DNA of 64,000 nt, from contig NZ_CP031166.1 of assembly GCF_003344865.1 (NCBI RefSeq), positions 124,001-188,000 on the forward strand, in the 5' to 3' direction. Made by a program: the position numbers and the translations under genes. The stretch is from Euzebya pacifica (GTDB lineage: Bacteria; Actinomycetota; Nitriliruptoria; Euzebyales; Euzebyaceae). Within the stretch, counting starts at the first letter, position 1. The number at the start of each line of letters is the position of its first letter. Shown in pieces: positions 51,377-58,912 of this stretch. The notes below the pieces were generated by a model that saw only the letters and a program-made list of their open reading frames with translations, was not told the DNA's origin and did not search any database.

Positions 51377-51946
51377 ATGATCCTCTCCGACACCGCCATC
51401 AGGGAAGCCATTGACGCGGGCCAGTTGACGCTGGACCCGATCGACCTGGATCGGGCGTTGCAGCCGACCAGCGTCGACGTCCACCTCGCCGCATCCTTCA
51501 GGACCTTCGACAGCCACCGGCATCAGGTCATCGACCCCCGGCGGTTGCCCGGCGACCTGACCAGCGAGGCGACCGCGTCCACGGAGGACCCTTTCGTGCT
51601 GCATCCGGGCGAGTTCGCGCTCGCCTCGACCGTGGAGACCGTCGGGTTGCACGGCCCCATCGTTGGACGGGTGGAGGGCAAGTCGAGCCTCGGCAGGTGC
51701 GGCTTGGCGATCCACGCGACCGCTGGATTCATCGACGCCGGGTTCCACGGCAACATCACCTTGGAGTTGTCCAACGTGGCGAACCTGCCGGTCCTGTTGT
51801 ATCCGGGGATGCCCATCGCCCAGTTCGCCTTCTTTGCTGTCCAGGGCAAGATCGCCCGCCTCTACGGCCACCCCGACCTGCGCTCCAAGTACCAGGGGCA
51901 GGCCGGCCCCACCGCCTCGGCCTACCACCGCAACTTCGACCGGTGA
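51377..51946 (+). CDS. dcd: dCTP deaminase (possibly bifunctional, dUMP-forming)
   Basis: The ATG at 51377 starts with ILSDTAIREAI, the usual Dcd N-terminus. The family core is seen: LQPTSVDVHLA, VEGKSSLGRCGLAIHATAGF (about 100-120), IDAGFHGNITLELSNVA with the catalytic Glu, and the C-terminal GQAGPTASAYHRNF. The enzyme converts dCTP to dUTP, or in bifunctional forms to dUMP, feeding thymidylate synthesis. With ThyX at 52641 this makes a dTMP supply pair, common in phages and large plasmids. At 189 residues it is of normal length. The stop overlaps the next GTG. Confidence 0.92.
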   Translation: MILSDTAIREAIDAGQLTLDPIDLDRALQPTSVDVHLAASFRTFDSHRHQVIDPRRLPGDLTSEATASTEDPFVLHPGEFALASTVETVGLHGPIVGRVEGKSSLGRCGLAIHATAGFIDAGFHGNITLELSNVANLPVLLYPGMPIAQFAFFAVQGKIARLYGHPDLRSKYQGQAGPTASAYHRNFDR

Positions 51947-52161
51947 CCGCCGACCTGCCGAAGGTCGGCGCGCCTGCCGGCCGTGCCCTTGCCGCCCACG
52001 GCATCCACACCCTCCGGGACGTGGCACGACACACCGAGGCCGAACTCCGAGCGATGCATGGCGTCGGCCCGAAAGCGGTCGGAATCCTGCGCGAATCCCT
52101 GGAACGCCACGGACTGGCGTTGCGCAACGAGGACCTCGACAGACCCACCCGCAAAGAATGA
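51943..52161 (+). CDS. Helix-hairpin-helix protein
   Basis: The GTG overlaps the dcd stop. The 72 residues read as one HhH unit: VGAPAGRALAAHGIHTLRDV, HTEAELRAMHGVGPKAVGIL and RESLERHG. The G-V-G-x-K-A turn is the hairpin that grips the DNA backbone. Such small proteins are often annotated as DNA-binding, without enzyme activity. It is coupled to dcd. Confidence 0.75.
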   Translation: MTADLPKVGAPAGRALAAHGIHTLRDVARHTEAELRAMHGVGPKAVGILRESLERHGLALRNEDLDRPTRKE

Positions 52162-52163
52162 AG

Positions 52164-52195
52164 TGCTAGACGTGCGAGCACAGCATTGCTAGGGT
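52164..52195 (+). promoter_or_regulatory. Promoter with operator copy L, leaderless layout
   Basis: The operator TGCTA-GACGTGC-GAGCA (52164-52180) overlaps -35 TAGACG (52167-52172); -10 TAGGGT (52190-52195) follows after 17 nt. Transcription should begin near 52202, the A of the start codon. Confidence 0.7.
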
Positions 52196-52201
52196 TTGGG
52201 C

Positions 52202-52552
52202 ATGACCGACAACCACCGCGTCCTCGACCCCTCCACCGGCCCCGCAGTGGCCGCACGGATCCTCTGGGGCGACGACGCCTACGACTCCACCCGTCAGGGC
52301 GGCATCGGCGAGACCGACATCGACGATGTCCGTCCGTGGCTCGCCGAACTCCCGACAGAACGGGTTGACGCCATCGCCGCCGCCACCGGGCCGCACTGGG
52401 GCGAGGTCATCGACGCCACCACCGACGAGATCAAGGCGGTCGCCAACCTCGGCCTCGACGGCCTGCAGGGCGTCGCCGCCCACTCCGACCTCGAGATCGA
52501 CGGCGAGGCCCTCGCTGCCTTCCTCCACGCCAACCGGACCCGCACCGCCTGA
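52202..52552 (+). CDS. Acidic helical hypothetical protein, leaderless
   Basis: The ATG lies seven bases after the -10 box, so the message probably has no leader. The 116 acidic residues are mostly helical (VRPWLAELPTERVDAIAAAT, EIKAVANLGLDGLQGVAA). It lies directly upstream of thyX and may be co-transcribed with it. No known motif. Confidence 0.6.
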   Translation: MTDNHRVLDPSTGPAVAARILWGDDAYDSTRQGGIGETDIDDVRPWLAELPTERVDAIAAATGPHWGEVIDATTDEIKAVANLGLDGLQGVAAHSDLEIDGEALAAFLHANRTRTA

Positions 52553-52640
52553 AACGACCGACGGTCCCACCCTGAGGGGCTCGGCCATCGCGTGTTCGCA
52601 GCAGGCGTCAGCTGCGGCCGTGTCGGACCGGTGGGCGACC

Positions 52641-54200
52641 ATGCGTTGCATGGAGATGCTCACCGACGACGAGGCACGGCTGATCGCCCCGTACGTGTCC
52701 AACACGACTGCCGGCGTGTTCGCCATCCACGGGCTGCCAGAAGCCGTGAAGGCCGGCCTGTTCGCCCGCTACTCCCGCTCCACCAAGGGACTGCGCCGAC
52801 TGCTGCTCGACGAGTTCGCCGACGTCCTCGATCCCGACCGGACCGACGACCTCGACGAGGGCGACCGGGCACGCGAACTCCTCGACCGAGTCGTGGTCCA
52901 GTTCGGCGACGACTCGGTGGCCGCCGGGGGCGGGGCCCACGCCGCCGTGGAGGGCGCGTCGAACCTGCTGGCCAAGCAACTCGAATGGGGCCGCCTCGCC
53001 GCCTACCTGGAGAAGTCCACCCGCTACGTCCCCTACGACGACAAGGTCGATGGCCGCTACCGGTACGTCCGGCCGCCCGAGATCATCGACGGCCCCCACC
53101 TGGCCGAGTACGAACGCGTCCTCGACAACGTCTTCGACATCTACTCCGGGCTGATCGGCCCGCTGGAAGCCATGTACCGGGCCCGCCACCCCCAAGACGC
53201 CCAGACGTCGGCTGAGGCGTACCGCAACACCATCCGTGCCAAGGCCCTGGACACCGCACGGGGGCTGCTGCCCGCCGCCACCGCCACCAACGTCGGCATC
53301 TTTGCGTCCGGGCAGGCGTGGGAGAACATGCTCATGCGGATGCGCGGCCACGACCTCGCGGAGGTCCGCACCACCGGCGACGCCCTCCTTGGCGAGCTCC
53401 GCACCGTCATCCCGTCGTTTCTCCGCCGCGTCGACATGCCCGACCGCGGCAACGTGTGGACCGCCTACCTGGCGTCGTTGCGGGCCATCGCCAAGGACGT
53501 CCACACCAGCGAGATCCGGCCGACGTTCGGGCCTGACCGTCCCGGACGGCCCGGTGTCCGACTCGTCGCGCACGGCCCCGATGGCGCCGACATCGACGTC
53601 ATCGCCGGACTGCTCTATGGCGTCTCTGACCTCCCCGAGGACGAGCTGCGGTTCACCGTGGCCCGGATGCCCGCAGCCCAACGGGCTGACCTGCTGAAGC
53701 GGCTCGCTGGTGACCGGACCAACCGGCGGCACAAGCCCGGCCGCGGCCTCGAACGGGCCTGGTACCGGTTCGAGCTCGTGTCGGACTACGGCGCGTTCCG
53801 CGACCTGCAACGCCACCGCATGGCCACCATCGACTGGCAACTCCTCTCACCGGTCCACGGCTACACGATCCCCGATGACATCATCGACCTGGGCGGCACC
53901 CACGCCAAGGCCTACAAACGGGCGCTGTGGTCACAAGCGGACCTGCACCGCACCCTGCTGAGCACCCACGGTCCCGAAGTGGCCCAGTACGCCGTCGGGT
54001 TCGCCTACAACCTGCGGTACACCATCCAGATCAACGCGCGGGCCCTCATGTTCATGCTCGAGCTGCGAACCCAACCGCAGGGCCACCCCTCCTACAGGCG
54101 GGTCTGCCAGGAAATGCACCGGCTCGTGGACGGGGTCACCCCCTCGATCGCAGCGATCATGCTACGTCGACCATCGCGACTACGAACTGGAACGCCTTGA
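52641..54200 (+). CDS. thyX: FAD-dependent thymidylate synthase, tandem-domain type, frameshifted end
   Basis: The product has two ThyX-like halves. The first contains VQFGDDSVAAGGGAHAAVEG and LEKSTRYVPYDD. The second carries FRDLQRHRMATIDW (R-H-R motif, about residue 390) and INARALMFMLELRTQPQGHP. ThyX makes dTMP from dUMP using methylene-tetrahydrofolate, NADPH and FAD. ATGs at 52641, 52650 and 52656 are all possible starts. The frame ends at 54200 with RRPSRLRTGTP, but deleting C54162 continues the normal end MYVDHRDYELERLDAER to a stop at 54229-54231. This is a single-base insertion or a sequencing error. Only the last 20 or so residues are affected. Confidence 0.85.
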   Translation: MRCMEMLTDDEARLIAPYVSNTTAGVFAIHGLPEAVKAGLFARYSRSTKGLRRLLLDEFADVLDPDRTDDLDEGDRARELLDRVVVQFGDDSVAAGGGAHAAVEGASNLLAKQLEWGRLAAYLEKSTRYVPYDDKVDGRYRYVRPPEIIDGPHLAEYERVLDNVFDIYSGLIGPLEAMYRARHPQDAQTSAEAYRNTIRAKALDTARGLLPAATATNVGIFASGQAWENMLMRMRGHDLAEVRTTGDALLGELRTVIPSFLRRVDMPDRGNVWTAYLASLRAIAKDVHTSEIRPTFGPDRPGRPGVRLVAHGPDGADIDVIAGLLYGVSDLPEDELRFTVARMPAAQRADLLKRLAGDRTNRRHKPGRGLERAWYRFELVSDYGAFRDLQRHRMATIDWQLLSPVHGYTIPDDIIDLGGTHAKAYKRALWSQADLHRTLLSTHGPEVAQYAVGFAYNLRYTIQINARALMFMLELRTQPQGHPSYRRVCQEMHRLVDGVTPSIAAIMLRRPSRLRTGTP

Positions 54201-54260
54201 CGCCGAGCGGCGCATCACCGTCCGAAGCTGAGCCAACGCGTCCCCTGCCGCTCCACGACC

Positions 54261-54560
54261 ATGCCCCGCCGCACGGGCCCGCACGGCGCCGGAGATGACG
54301 TTCCAGGATCGGCCCCGCACGACGGTCCCACCAAGGACACCAACTGGCCGAAGATCGACTCCAAGGCGATCGGCCGGCTCGGTGACGCACCGGTGGACGT
54401 CATCGCCAACCCCAGCCTTGCGACCGTCGAGTGGGCAGTTGGTGGCGACACGGCACGCCACGGGGTGCCTGTGGTGGTGCTGATGGGCGGCAACCTGCTC
54501 GAGGCGGACGTGGACCGTCCCACCCGCCCCGAGGATTTCGACGATATGGCGGCGCGTTGA
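54261..54560 (+). CDS. Hypothetical protein, 99 residues
   Basis: The ATG at 54261 gives a hydrophilic start, then strands (DAPVDVIANPSLATVEWAVG, GVPVVVLMGGNLLEADVD). It follows thyX by 30 bases once the corrected stop is used. Not recognised. Confidence 0.5.
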   Translation: MPRRTGPHGAGDDVPGSAPHDGPTKDTNWPKIDSKAIGRLGDAPVDVIANPSLATVEWAVGGDTARHGVPVVVLMGGNLLEADVDRPTRPEDFDDMAAR

Positions 54561-54654
54561 AGCTGCTGGCCCGGCGCACCAGCAGGCCGGTCCTCTGGCG
54601 TTCACCACGTCCGACCCCGGTGCGGGACGGCTTGCTGCTGACACCCGTATCGGC

Positions 54655-54909
54655 TTGGCCACAGGGGGGTACGGGGCGGTCCACGCCGACGTGTGGTCCG
54701 CCACCGGCAGCCACGACACCGTGGCCCTGACTGGTCTCCCGGCACAGGCACGGGTCGCCATCGCACGGCCGGTGCAACCGGGTCCGGCCGGACTGTTCGG
54801 GGTGGCACACCCGTACCGGCTGCGACCCGGATGTGGGGTGTGGTCTGCGTCCGGTGCGGGTCGCGGTCAGGTGCTGGAGCCGGCGTCGCGCAGGTGGGCG
54901 CCGACGTGA
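54655..54909 (+). CDS. Possible hypothetical protein
   Basis: A TTG start gives 84 residues with a coherent middle (GYGAVHADVWSATG, VALTGLPAQARVAIARPVQ, VAHPYRLRPG). The frame is open upstream and no ribosome-binding site is seen. It overlaps the end of the minus-strand gene at 54867 by about 40 bases. Weak call. Confidence 0.35.
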   Translation: MATGGYGAVHADVWSATGSHDTVALTGLPAQARVAIARPVQPGPAGLFGVAHPYRLRPGCGVWSASGAGRGQVLEPASRRWAPT

Positions 54910-55625
54910 CCGACCGCGACCACCCGTTCAGCCCCGTCGACGTACCAGTAGGTCCGCATGATCTGATTGGCTGGGCCGACCCGGCGTGCCAGATGGGGTC
55001 CGAGCATGATCTCGCGGTCGCCGTAGCGGCGGATGTAGTCGGCCGTGTAGGTGGTTGCAGCCGTCTGGGAGATCCCTGGCCGGTATCCCGACAGGCCGTA
55101 CTCGGGTGCGGCGATGCGCATCGCTGTCCCAAGCGTCCCTGACGCCCATGCCTCAGCGAGTCGGTTGAGGGCGAGAAGGTCGGCGAGGACCCGATCAGGG
55201 TCGGGGTATTCACTGGCGGCCGCTGAGGTGTGGGCATCGGGAAGGAAGACGAGATGGGTGCAGCGGTCGGCTGCGATCCGGACCGCATCAGCAACATCGG
55301 TGGGGGTGGGAAACGACGGTTGTGGCGGCCTGTCGGGTCGGATCGTGCCCACAACGGCATCGCCGTCGGCTGGGGCCGTGTCGTCGGGCGAAGAGACATC
55401 TGGGGAAGGGTCGGGCGGTGCCGCACGCCGGCGTTCAACCGGGACGACCGGGCTCCTGTCCACCCCGGCGTCGCAGGCCAGCGTGTCGATGACGGCCGAG
55501 GAGACGCCGAACTCGCGGTCGAGCCGTTGCAGGGCCCCACGTCGTCGCCGGTCGATGCTGGCCAGCAGTTCGTCGGCGGGCATACCGAGGGTCCGGGCGG
55601 ACGCCACGAGCGTGTCGCCCTCCAC
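54867..55625 (-). CDS. Hypothetical protein with HTH-like start
   Basis: A GTG at 55625 gives 252 residues. Residues 1-60 (VASARTLGMPADELLASIDR, FGVSSAVIDTLACDAGV) look like two helix-turn-helix-type segments. A disordered Pro/Asp linker follows (about 70-105). The C-terminal domain (HLVFLPDAHTSAAASEYP, TYTADYIRRYGDREIMLGP, YWYVDGAERVVAVGHV) is conserved-looking but not recognised. It might be a DNA-binding protein with a catalytic tail. Confidence 0.5.
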   Translation of the reverse strand: MEGDTLVASARTLGMPADELLASIDRRRRGALQRLDREFGVSSAVIDTLACDAGVDRSPVVPVERRRAAPPDPSPDVSSPDDTAPADGDAVVGTIRPDRPPQPSFPTPTDVADAVRIAADRCTHLVFLPDAHTSAAASEYPDPDRVLADLLALNRLAEAWASGTLGTAMRIAAPEYGLSGYRPGISQTAATTYTADYIRRYGDREIMLGPHLARRVGPANQIMRTYWYVDGAERVVAVGHVGAHLRDAGSST

Positions 55626-55724
55626 GACCGGTGACCCGGCAGGGTTCGGCGAGTGGCATCGTCGCGGCAGGGGCCGACCGATCGCTTGCGCAGCAGGTCA
55701 GTCCAGGCCGATGCCGGGTTGGAG

Positions 55725-56216
55725 TCAGATCGCTCGTTGACGCCCGCCCGTTGAGGGAAGCGGGTTGGCGGGTTCGGTGGGGATGCCGACCACATCGGCG
55801 GTCACGCTCTCCCGCAACGGTGTCAACGCGATGGCGAACACCCCCTGGCCCGACATCAGTACGTCGAAGACCTCCTGCTGTTCGGTGCAGACGTACAGGT
55901 CGGTGCCGTCGTTGAGGAGGGTCACGTCATCGAGGGTCTGGCCACGATCAGCGAGGGCATCCAGCACCTTGGTGATCTTCTGCAACGACACACCGGCATC
56001 ACGAAGCCGCTTGACCATCCGCAGACGGACGATGTCCTCGAAGCCGTACAGCCGCTGGCTTCCCGACCCGACCGCATCCTGCACGCTGGGCACCACGACC
56101 CCGCGGGTGGTCCAGTGGTCGAGCTGCCGGTAGGTGATGCCGGCCAGCTTCGCAGCCACCGGACCCCGGTAGCCCTCGCGGTCATCGCGGAACAACGGCG
56201 TCTGCCCCACCGCCAT
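55725..56216 (-). CDS. MerR-family regulator, FtsR/Rv1828-like
   Basis: The ATG at 56216 is chosen; the frame is open to 56303. Residues 15-80 (GYRGPVAAKLAGITYRQLDH, a GVVVPS wing, GSGSQRLYGFEDIV) are the MerR helix-turn-helix with wing of the actinobacterial Rv1828/FtsR group. RLRMVKRLRDAGVSLQKITK is the second helical unit. The C-terminal part (VFDVLMSGQGVFAIALTPL) resembles that group's sensor region. FtsR is a known regulator of cell division gene ftsZ in Corynebacterium; this copy may control the divergent AAA gene at 56326. Confidence 0.8.
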   Translation of the reverse strand: MAVGQTPLFRDDREGYRGPVAAKLAGITYRQLDHWTTRGVVVPSVQDAVGSGSQRLYGFEDIVRLRMVKRLRDAGVSLQKITKVLDALADRGQTLDDVTLLNDGTDLYVCTEQQEVFDVLMSGQGVFAIALTPLRESVTADVVGIPTEPANPLPSTGGRQRAI

Positions 56217-56260
56217 CACCTGCCCTTGCGTGTAGTTCCCTGTGTCGGTTTCGCACTGAC

Positions 56261-56345
56261 GAGCGTACGCTCGCCCGAGCATCCCCGTCGAGAGAATCCT
56301 CATGCTCTGATAATGTTTTCAGCGTATGGCTGATAAGCTTTTCAG
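56261..56345. promoter_or_regulatory. Divergent control region with duplicated AT-rich palindrome
   Basis: A GAGCGTACGCTC perfect palindrome (56261-56272) is followed by two near-identical 16-mers, CTGATAA-TG-TTTTCAG (56307-56322) and CTGATAA-GC-TTTTCAG (56330-56345), 23 bp apart. The second overlaps the first codons of the AAA gene at 56326. Each is an imperfect inverted repeat (CTGA...TCAG). They suit binding by the divergent MerR protein. Confidence 0.6.
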
Positions 56346-57552
56346 GACTCCCGAGGGCAATCCGTTCGTGCCCGGCCACGATGCCGTGCCCGACGTATGG
56401 GCAGGCCGCGCCCGCGAGCTTTCTGACTACACCGGGTACGTCCGGGCTCGCCGCGTCAACGGCGTGTTCGAGCGCGGCCGCGCCGTGCTCGGCCAGCCAG
56501 GGATCGGCAAGTCCGTCCTGGTCAACCGGATCGCCAGAGAAGCCAGCGAACTCGGCGACATCGTCCTGCCGCCCGTACGACTCCACCGGGGGGCCGACCC
56601 GCTCGCCGGTGTGGCCGCCGCACTCGTCGCCGCCGCCGAGTCACAAGACCTTGCCGGCCGAGTATCCAAAGCCGCGATGGAGGTGTTGCGCACCATCGCG
56701 TCGCTCCGCATCGGCGACGCCGCAGTGGCGATCAACGCGCCGGCTGCCGAGTCGGCCCCCCGAGCGATCACCACCGCCCTGACCGACCTCGCCGGGGCGG
56801 CACGCGCCAGGGGCAGCGTCGTGCTGGTCCGACTCGACGAGGTCCAGAACGCCACCGCCGACCCCGTCACCCTGTCGTCGTTGCTCATCGCCCTGGGCGA
56901 TGCCAGCGCCGCAACGGTCACCGATCGCGACTTCGCTGGCAACGCCCACGACCACCACCTGCCCGTCGTCGTGTACCTGACCGGCCTGCTCGACTTCGTC
57001 GACAGCGTCGAGGGCGACCCGATGCAGCGAGCAGGCGCAACGTTCGGACGGCGATTCGCCAAGACCTACCTCGACTGGCTCGCCGACGACGAGGTCCGCG
57101 ACGCCCTGGTGCCGTTCACCACGAGCGGCTGGCCGACCAACGACCATCGGGTGACCGCTACAGCCGACGCCATCGACGCGCTCATCGAGGCGACCGCTGG
57201 CGACCCGTTCGTCTTCCAGCTCCTCGGGGCTGCCGCCTGGAACGCACGGCCGGATCATTCGGTCATCAACGCCGCCGACGTCGCTGCTGCCGAGGCCACA
57301 TGTGCCGAGGAGATCGAGGACCACGTCGCCCGGATGCTCGACCCGCTCCCCGACCTCGAGCGGGCCGCGTTCGAGGTCCTCGTTGGCCTCGACCCCGCCA
57401 ACCGGTCGACCAAGGCCGTCGCTGACGAGCTCGGCAAGACGTCGTCGCAGCTCGGCCCGACGATGCGACGCCTCGAACGCCGACGGCTCGTCCGCCGCGA
57501 AGGACGACGTACCCATGTCGCTGCCCGACTCGTGGAACGCCACCTGCCCTGA
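56326..57552 (+). CDS. AAA+/STAND-type ATPase with C-terminal winged helix
   Basis: Walker A is GQPGIGKSVLVNRIA (about residue 56), Walker B VVLVRLDEVQNA (about 166), sensor I VVVYLTGLLDF (about 223). The C-terminal 70 residues (LERAAFEVLVGLDPANRSTK, ELGKTSSQLGPTMRRLERR) form a winged helix. This is the plan of archaeal-type ATPases (AAA_16/ORC-like), often found with MerR or HTH regulators and in mobile elements. The second CTGATAA palindrome lies over its start codon, suggesting repression by the MerR protein. Its partner or DNA target is unknown. Confidence 0.75.
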   Translation: MADKLFRTPEGNPFVPGHDAVPDVWAGRARELSDYTGYVRARRVNGVFERGRAVLGQPGIGKSVLVNRIAREASELGDIVLPPVRLHRGADPLAGVAAALVAAAESQDLAGRVSKAAMEVLRTIASLRIGDAAVAINAPAAESAPRAITTALTDLAGAARARGSVVLVRLDEVQNATADPVTLSSLLIALGDASAATVTDRDFAGNAHDHHLPVVVYLTGLLDFVDSVEGDPMQRAGATFGRRFAKTYLDWLADDEVRDALVPFTTSGWPTNDHRVTATADAIDALIEATAGDPFVFQLLGAAAWNARPDHSVINAADVAAAEATCAEEIEDHVARMLDPLPDLERAAFEVLVGLDPANRSTKAVADELGKTSSQLGPTMRRLERRRLVRREGRRTHVAARLVERHLP

Positions 57553-57689
57553 CCGACCCGGTCGTCGGTGGGGGATGGCTCTCGCCGTCGTGCCCGGTGG
57601 CTTGGCCGGGTCCGGTTCGACCGTCCGCCGCCTGCCTGCCCCACCACCACGATGTCGTGGTGTTCCCCGGGCGGCCCGGCCGGAATGCC

Positions 57690-58595
57690 ATGCCCATGAC
57701 GTCGCACCCCTGTCCTCGCAGCACCCAGGCCGGCCAGCCGTGCCGCAACACCATCACCGCTGGTCGGGCCGACTGCGGACGCCATGTCGCCGACACCACC
57801 TGCTGGACGTGGGGTGGCGGGACAGGCGGCCTTGCCACCGCGATGCAGGACCCGATGGCCACACCGGCCAGCCCTGCGGTGATCGCGGGTCCAGTTGCCC
57901 CTACCGGACCGCGGCTTGATGGCGCCAACGGGCCCGGCTCCGCAGCCCTGCGCGGGGCCCGCCGCCAGCAGACCGCAGAGATCCGCCGGATGGCAGTCCC
58001 CGACGACGTCACCGTTGGCCCTGCCCGCTACATGCCCGCCCGGGACGCCGTCGTTGCCTGGGTCGCCGGCGACCGAGATCTGCTGGACCGGATCGGCGAC
58101 GGACGGGCCAGCGGCCCGGTCCCGGTGACCGTCGGCGGGATCGTCGGCAGGGTCGAGGACGGCCGTCTCGTGTGGCGCAACGGACGCACCATCGAGGAAG
58201 GCGACATCATCGAGTCCTACCGGACGTTCCCGACCGCCCAGGCTGCCCTGGACGACCTGACCGGTACCGCCACACCGGCCATCACCGGCCGGTTCGGCCA
58301 CTACGGGCCGCACCACCAGACCGACTACGACGACGCCATGGCGTTGCTGCGTGAGCACAAGGGCCATGTCACGAGCCACCGGGACCCCTACGGCTCGGCG
58401 GATGCGACGGTGGTCGACGCCGATCTCTGGCGGGATGGGGCCGATCTCCCGGTCATCTCGATGAGCATCGCCTACGACGACACCGGCGCCGAGGTTCGGG
58501 CGTGGTGGGCCAACGACACCTACGCGTCGGCGTCTGCGCTCGCCGAACTCCTCGCCCACCGCAACGCAACCCGGCAGGCCAGCACAGCCGCCTGA
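57690..58595 (+). CDS. CCCH-module protein, function unknown
   Basis: The ATG at 57690 (or 57696) gives residues 8-32 as C-x9-C-x10-C-x2-H, the same module as at 141, 1157 and 2035. Most of the remaining 270 residues are alternating strands and helices (RYMPARDAVVAWVAGDRDLL, HHQTDYDDAMALLREHKGHV). No catalytic motif is placed with confidence. It follows the AAA gene by about 140 bases (57553-57689, no gene seen). Confidence 0.55.
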   Translation: MPMTSHPCPRSTQAGQPCRNTITAGRADCGRHVADTTCWTWGGGTGGLATAMQDPMATPASPAVIAGPVAPTGPRLDGANGPGSAALRGARRQQTAEIRRMAVPDDVTVGPARYMPARDAVVAWVAGDRDLLDRIGDGRASGPVPVTVGGIVGRVEDGRLVWRNGRTIEEGDIIESYRTFPTAQAALDDLTGTATPAITGRFGHYGPHHQTDYDDAMALLREHKGHVTSHRDPYGSADATVVDADLWRDGADLPVISMSIAYDDTGAEVRAWWANDTYASASALAELLAHRNATRQASTAA

Positions 58596-58829
58596 GCCCG
58601 CTGCAGGGCGTCAGCGGGCCCCACCGTCGCGAGGTGGCTCCAGAGGATGAAGCAGCCGACGCCGAACAGCAGCGTCAGCGGCACCTGCGACAGGATGCCC
58701 CTCCAGTCGATGTCGTCGAACGGGAGGGTGCCCGGCGAACACGACCCCGCCGCCGACGAGCCAGACCCCGTCGGTCCGGACGTCCCAGAGGATGAGGAAG
58801 CCGAACGCGATCTTTGCCACCAGTCCCAT
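58520..58829 (-). pseudogene. Small two-helix membrane protein, frameshifted
   Basis: AGGAG precedes an ATG at 58829 on the minus strand. The first half (GLVAKIAFGFLILWDV, VWLVGGGVVFAG) reads in one frame. The second half (TLPFDDIDWRGILSQVPLTL, LFGVGCFILWSHLA) continues in another. Removing one G from the GGG run near 58731 joins them as VVFAGTLPFDD. The restored protein has two membrane helices. Its 3' end would overlap the convergent gene at 57690 by about 75 bases, so the true stop is uncertain. Either a natural pseudogene or a sequencing error. Confidence 0.6.
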
Positions 58830-58853
58830 GCCGGTGGCTCCTGACATACGAAA

Positions 58854-58880
58854 GGCCGCACCCCGTGATGGGGTGCGGCC
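58854..58880 (-). terminator. Terminator of the secreted metalloprotease gene
   Basis: Arms GGCCGCACCCC (58854-58864) and GGGGTGCGGCC (58870-58880) are perfectly paired with a 5-nt loop. On the minus strand the hairpin is followed by TTTCG, a typical intrinsic terminator. Confidence 0.85.
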
Positions 58881-58912
58881 CCGTCCCTACCAGGGACGGT
58901 GTGGGTCGCCTG

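Noticed and set aside
54557-54730. A TTG-started frame overlapping the stop of the gene at 54261
   Set aside because: Arg/Pro-rich product without folded-looking segments; the frame at 54655 looks better.
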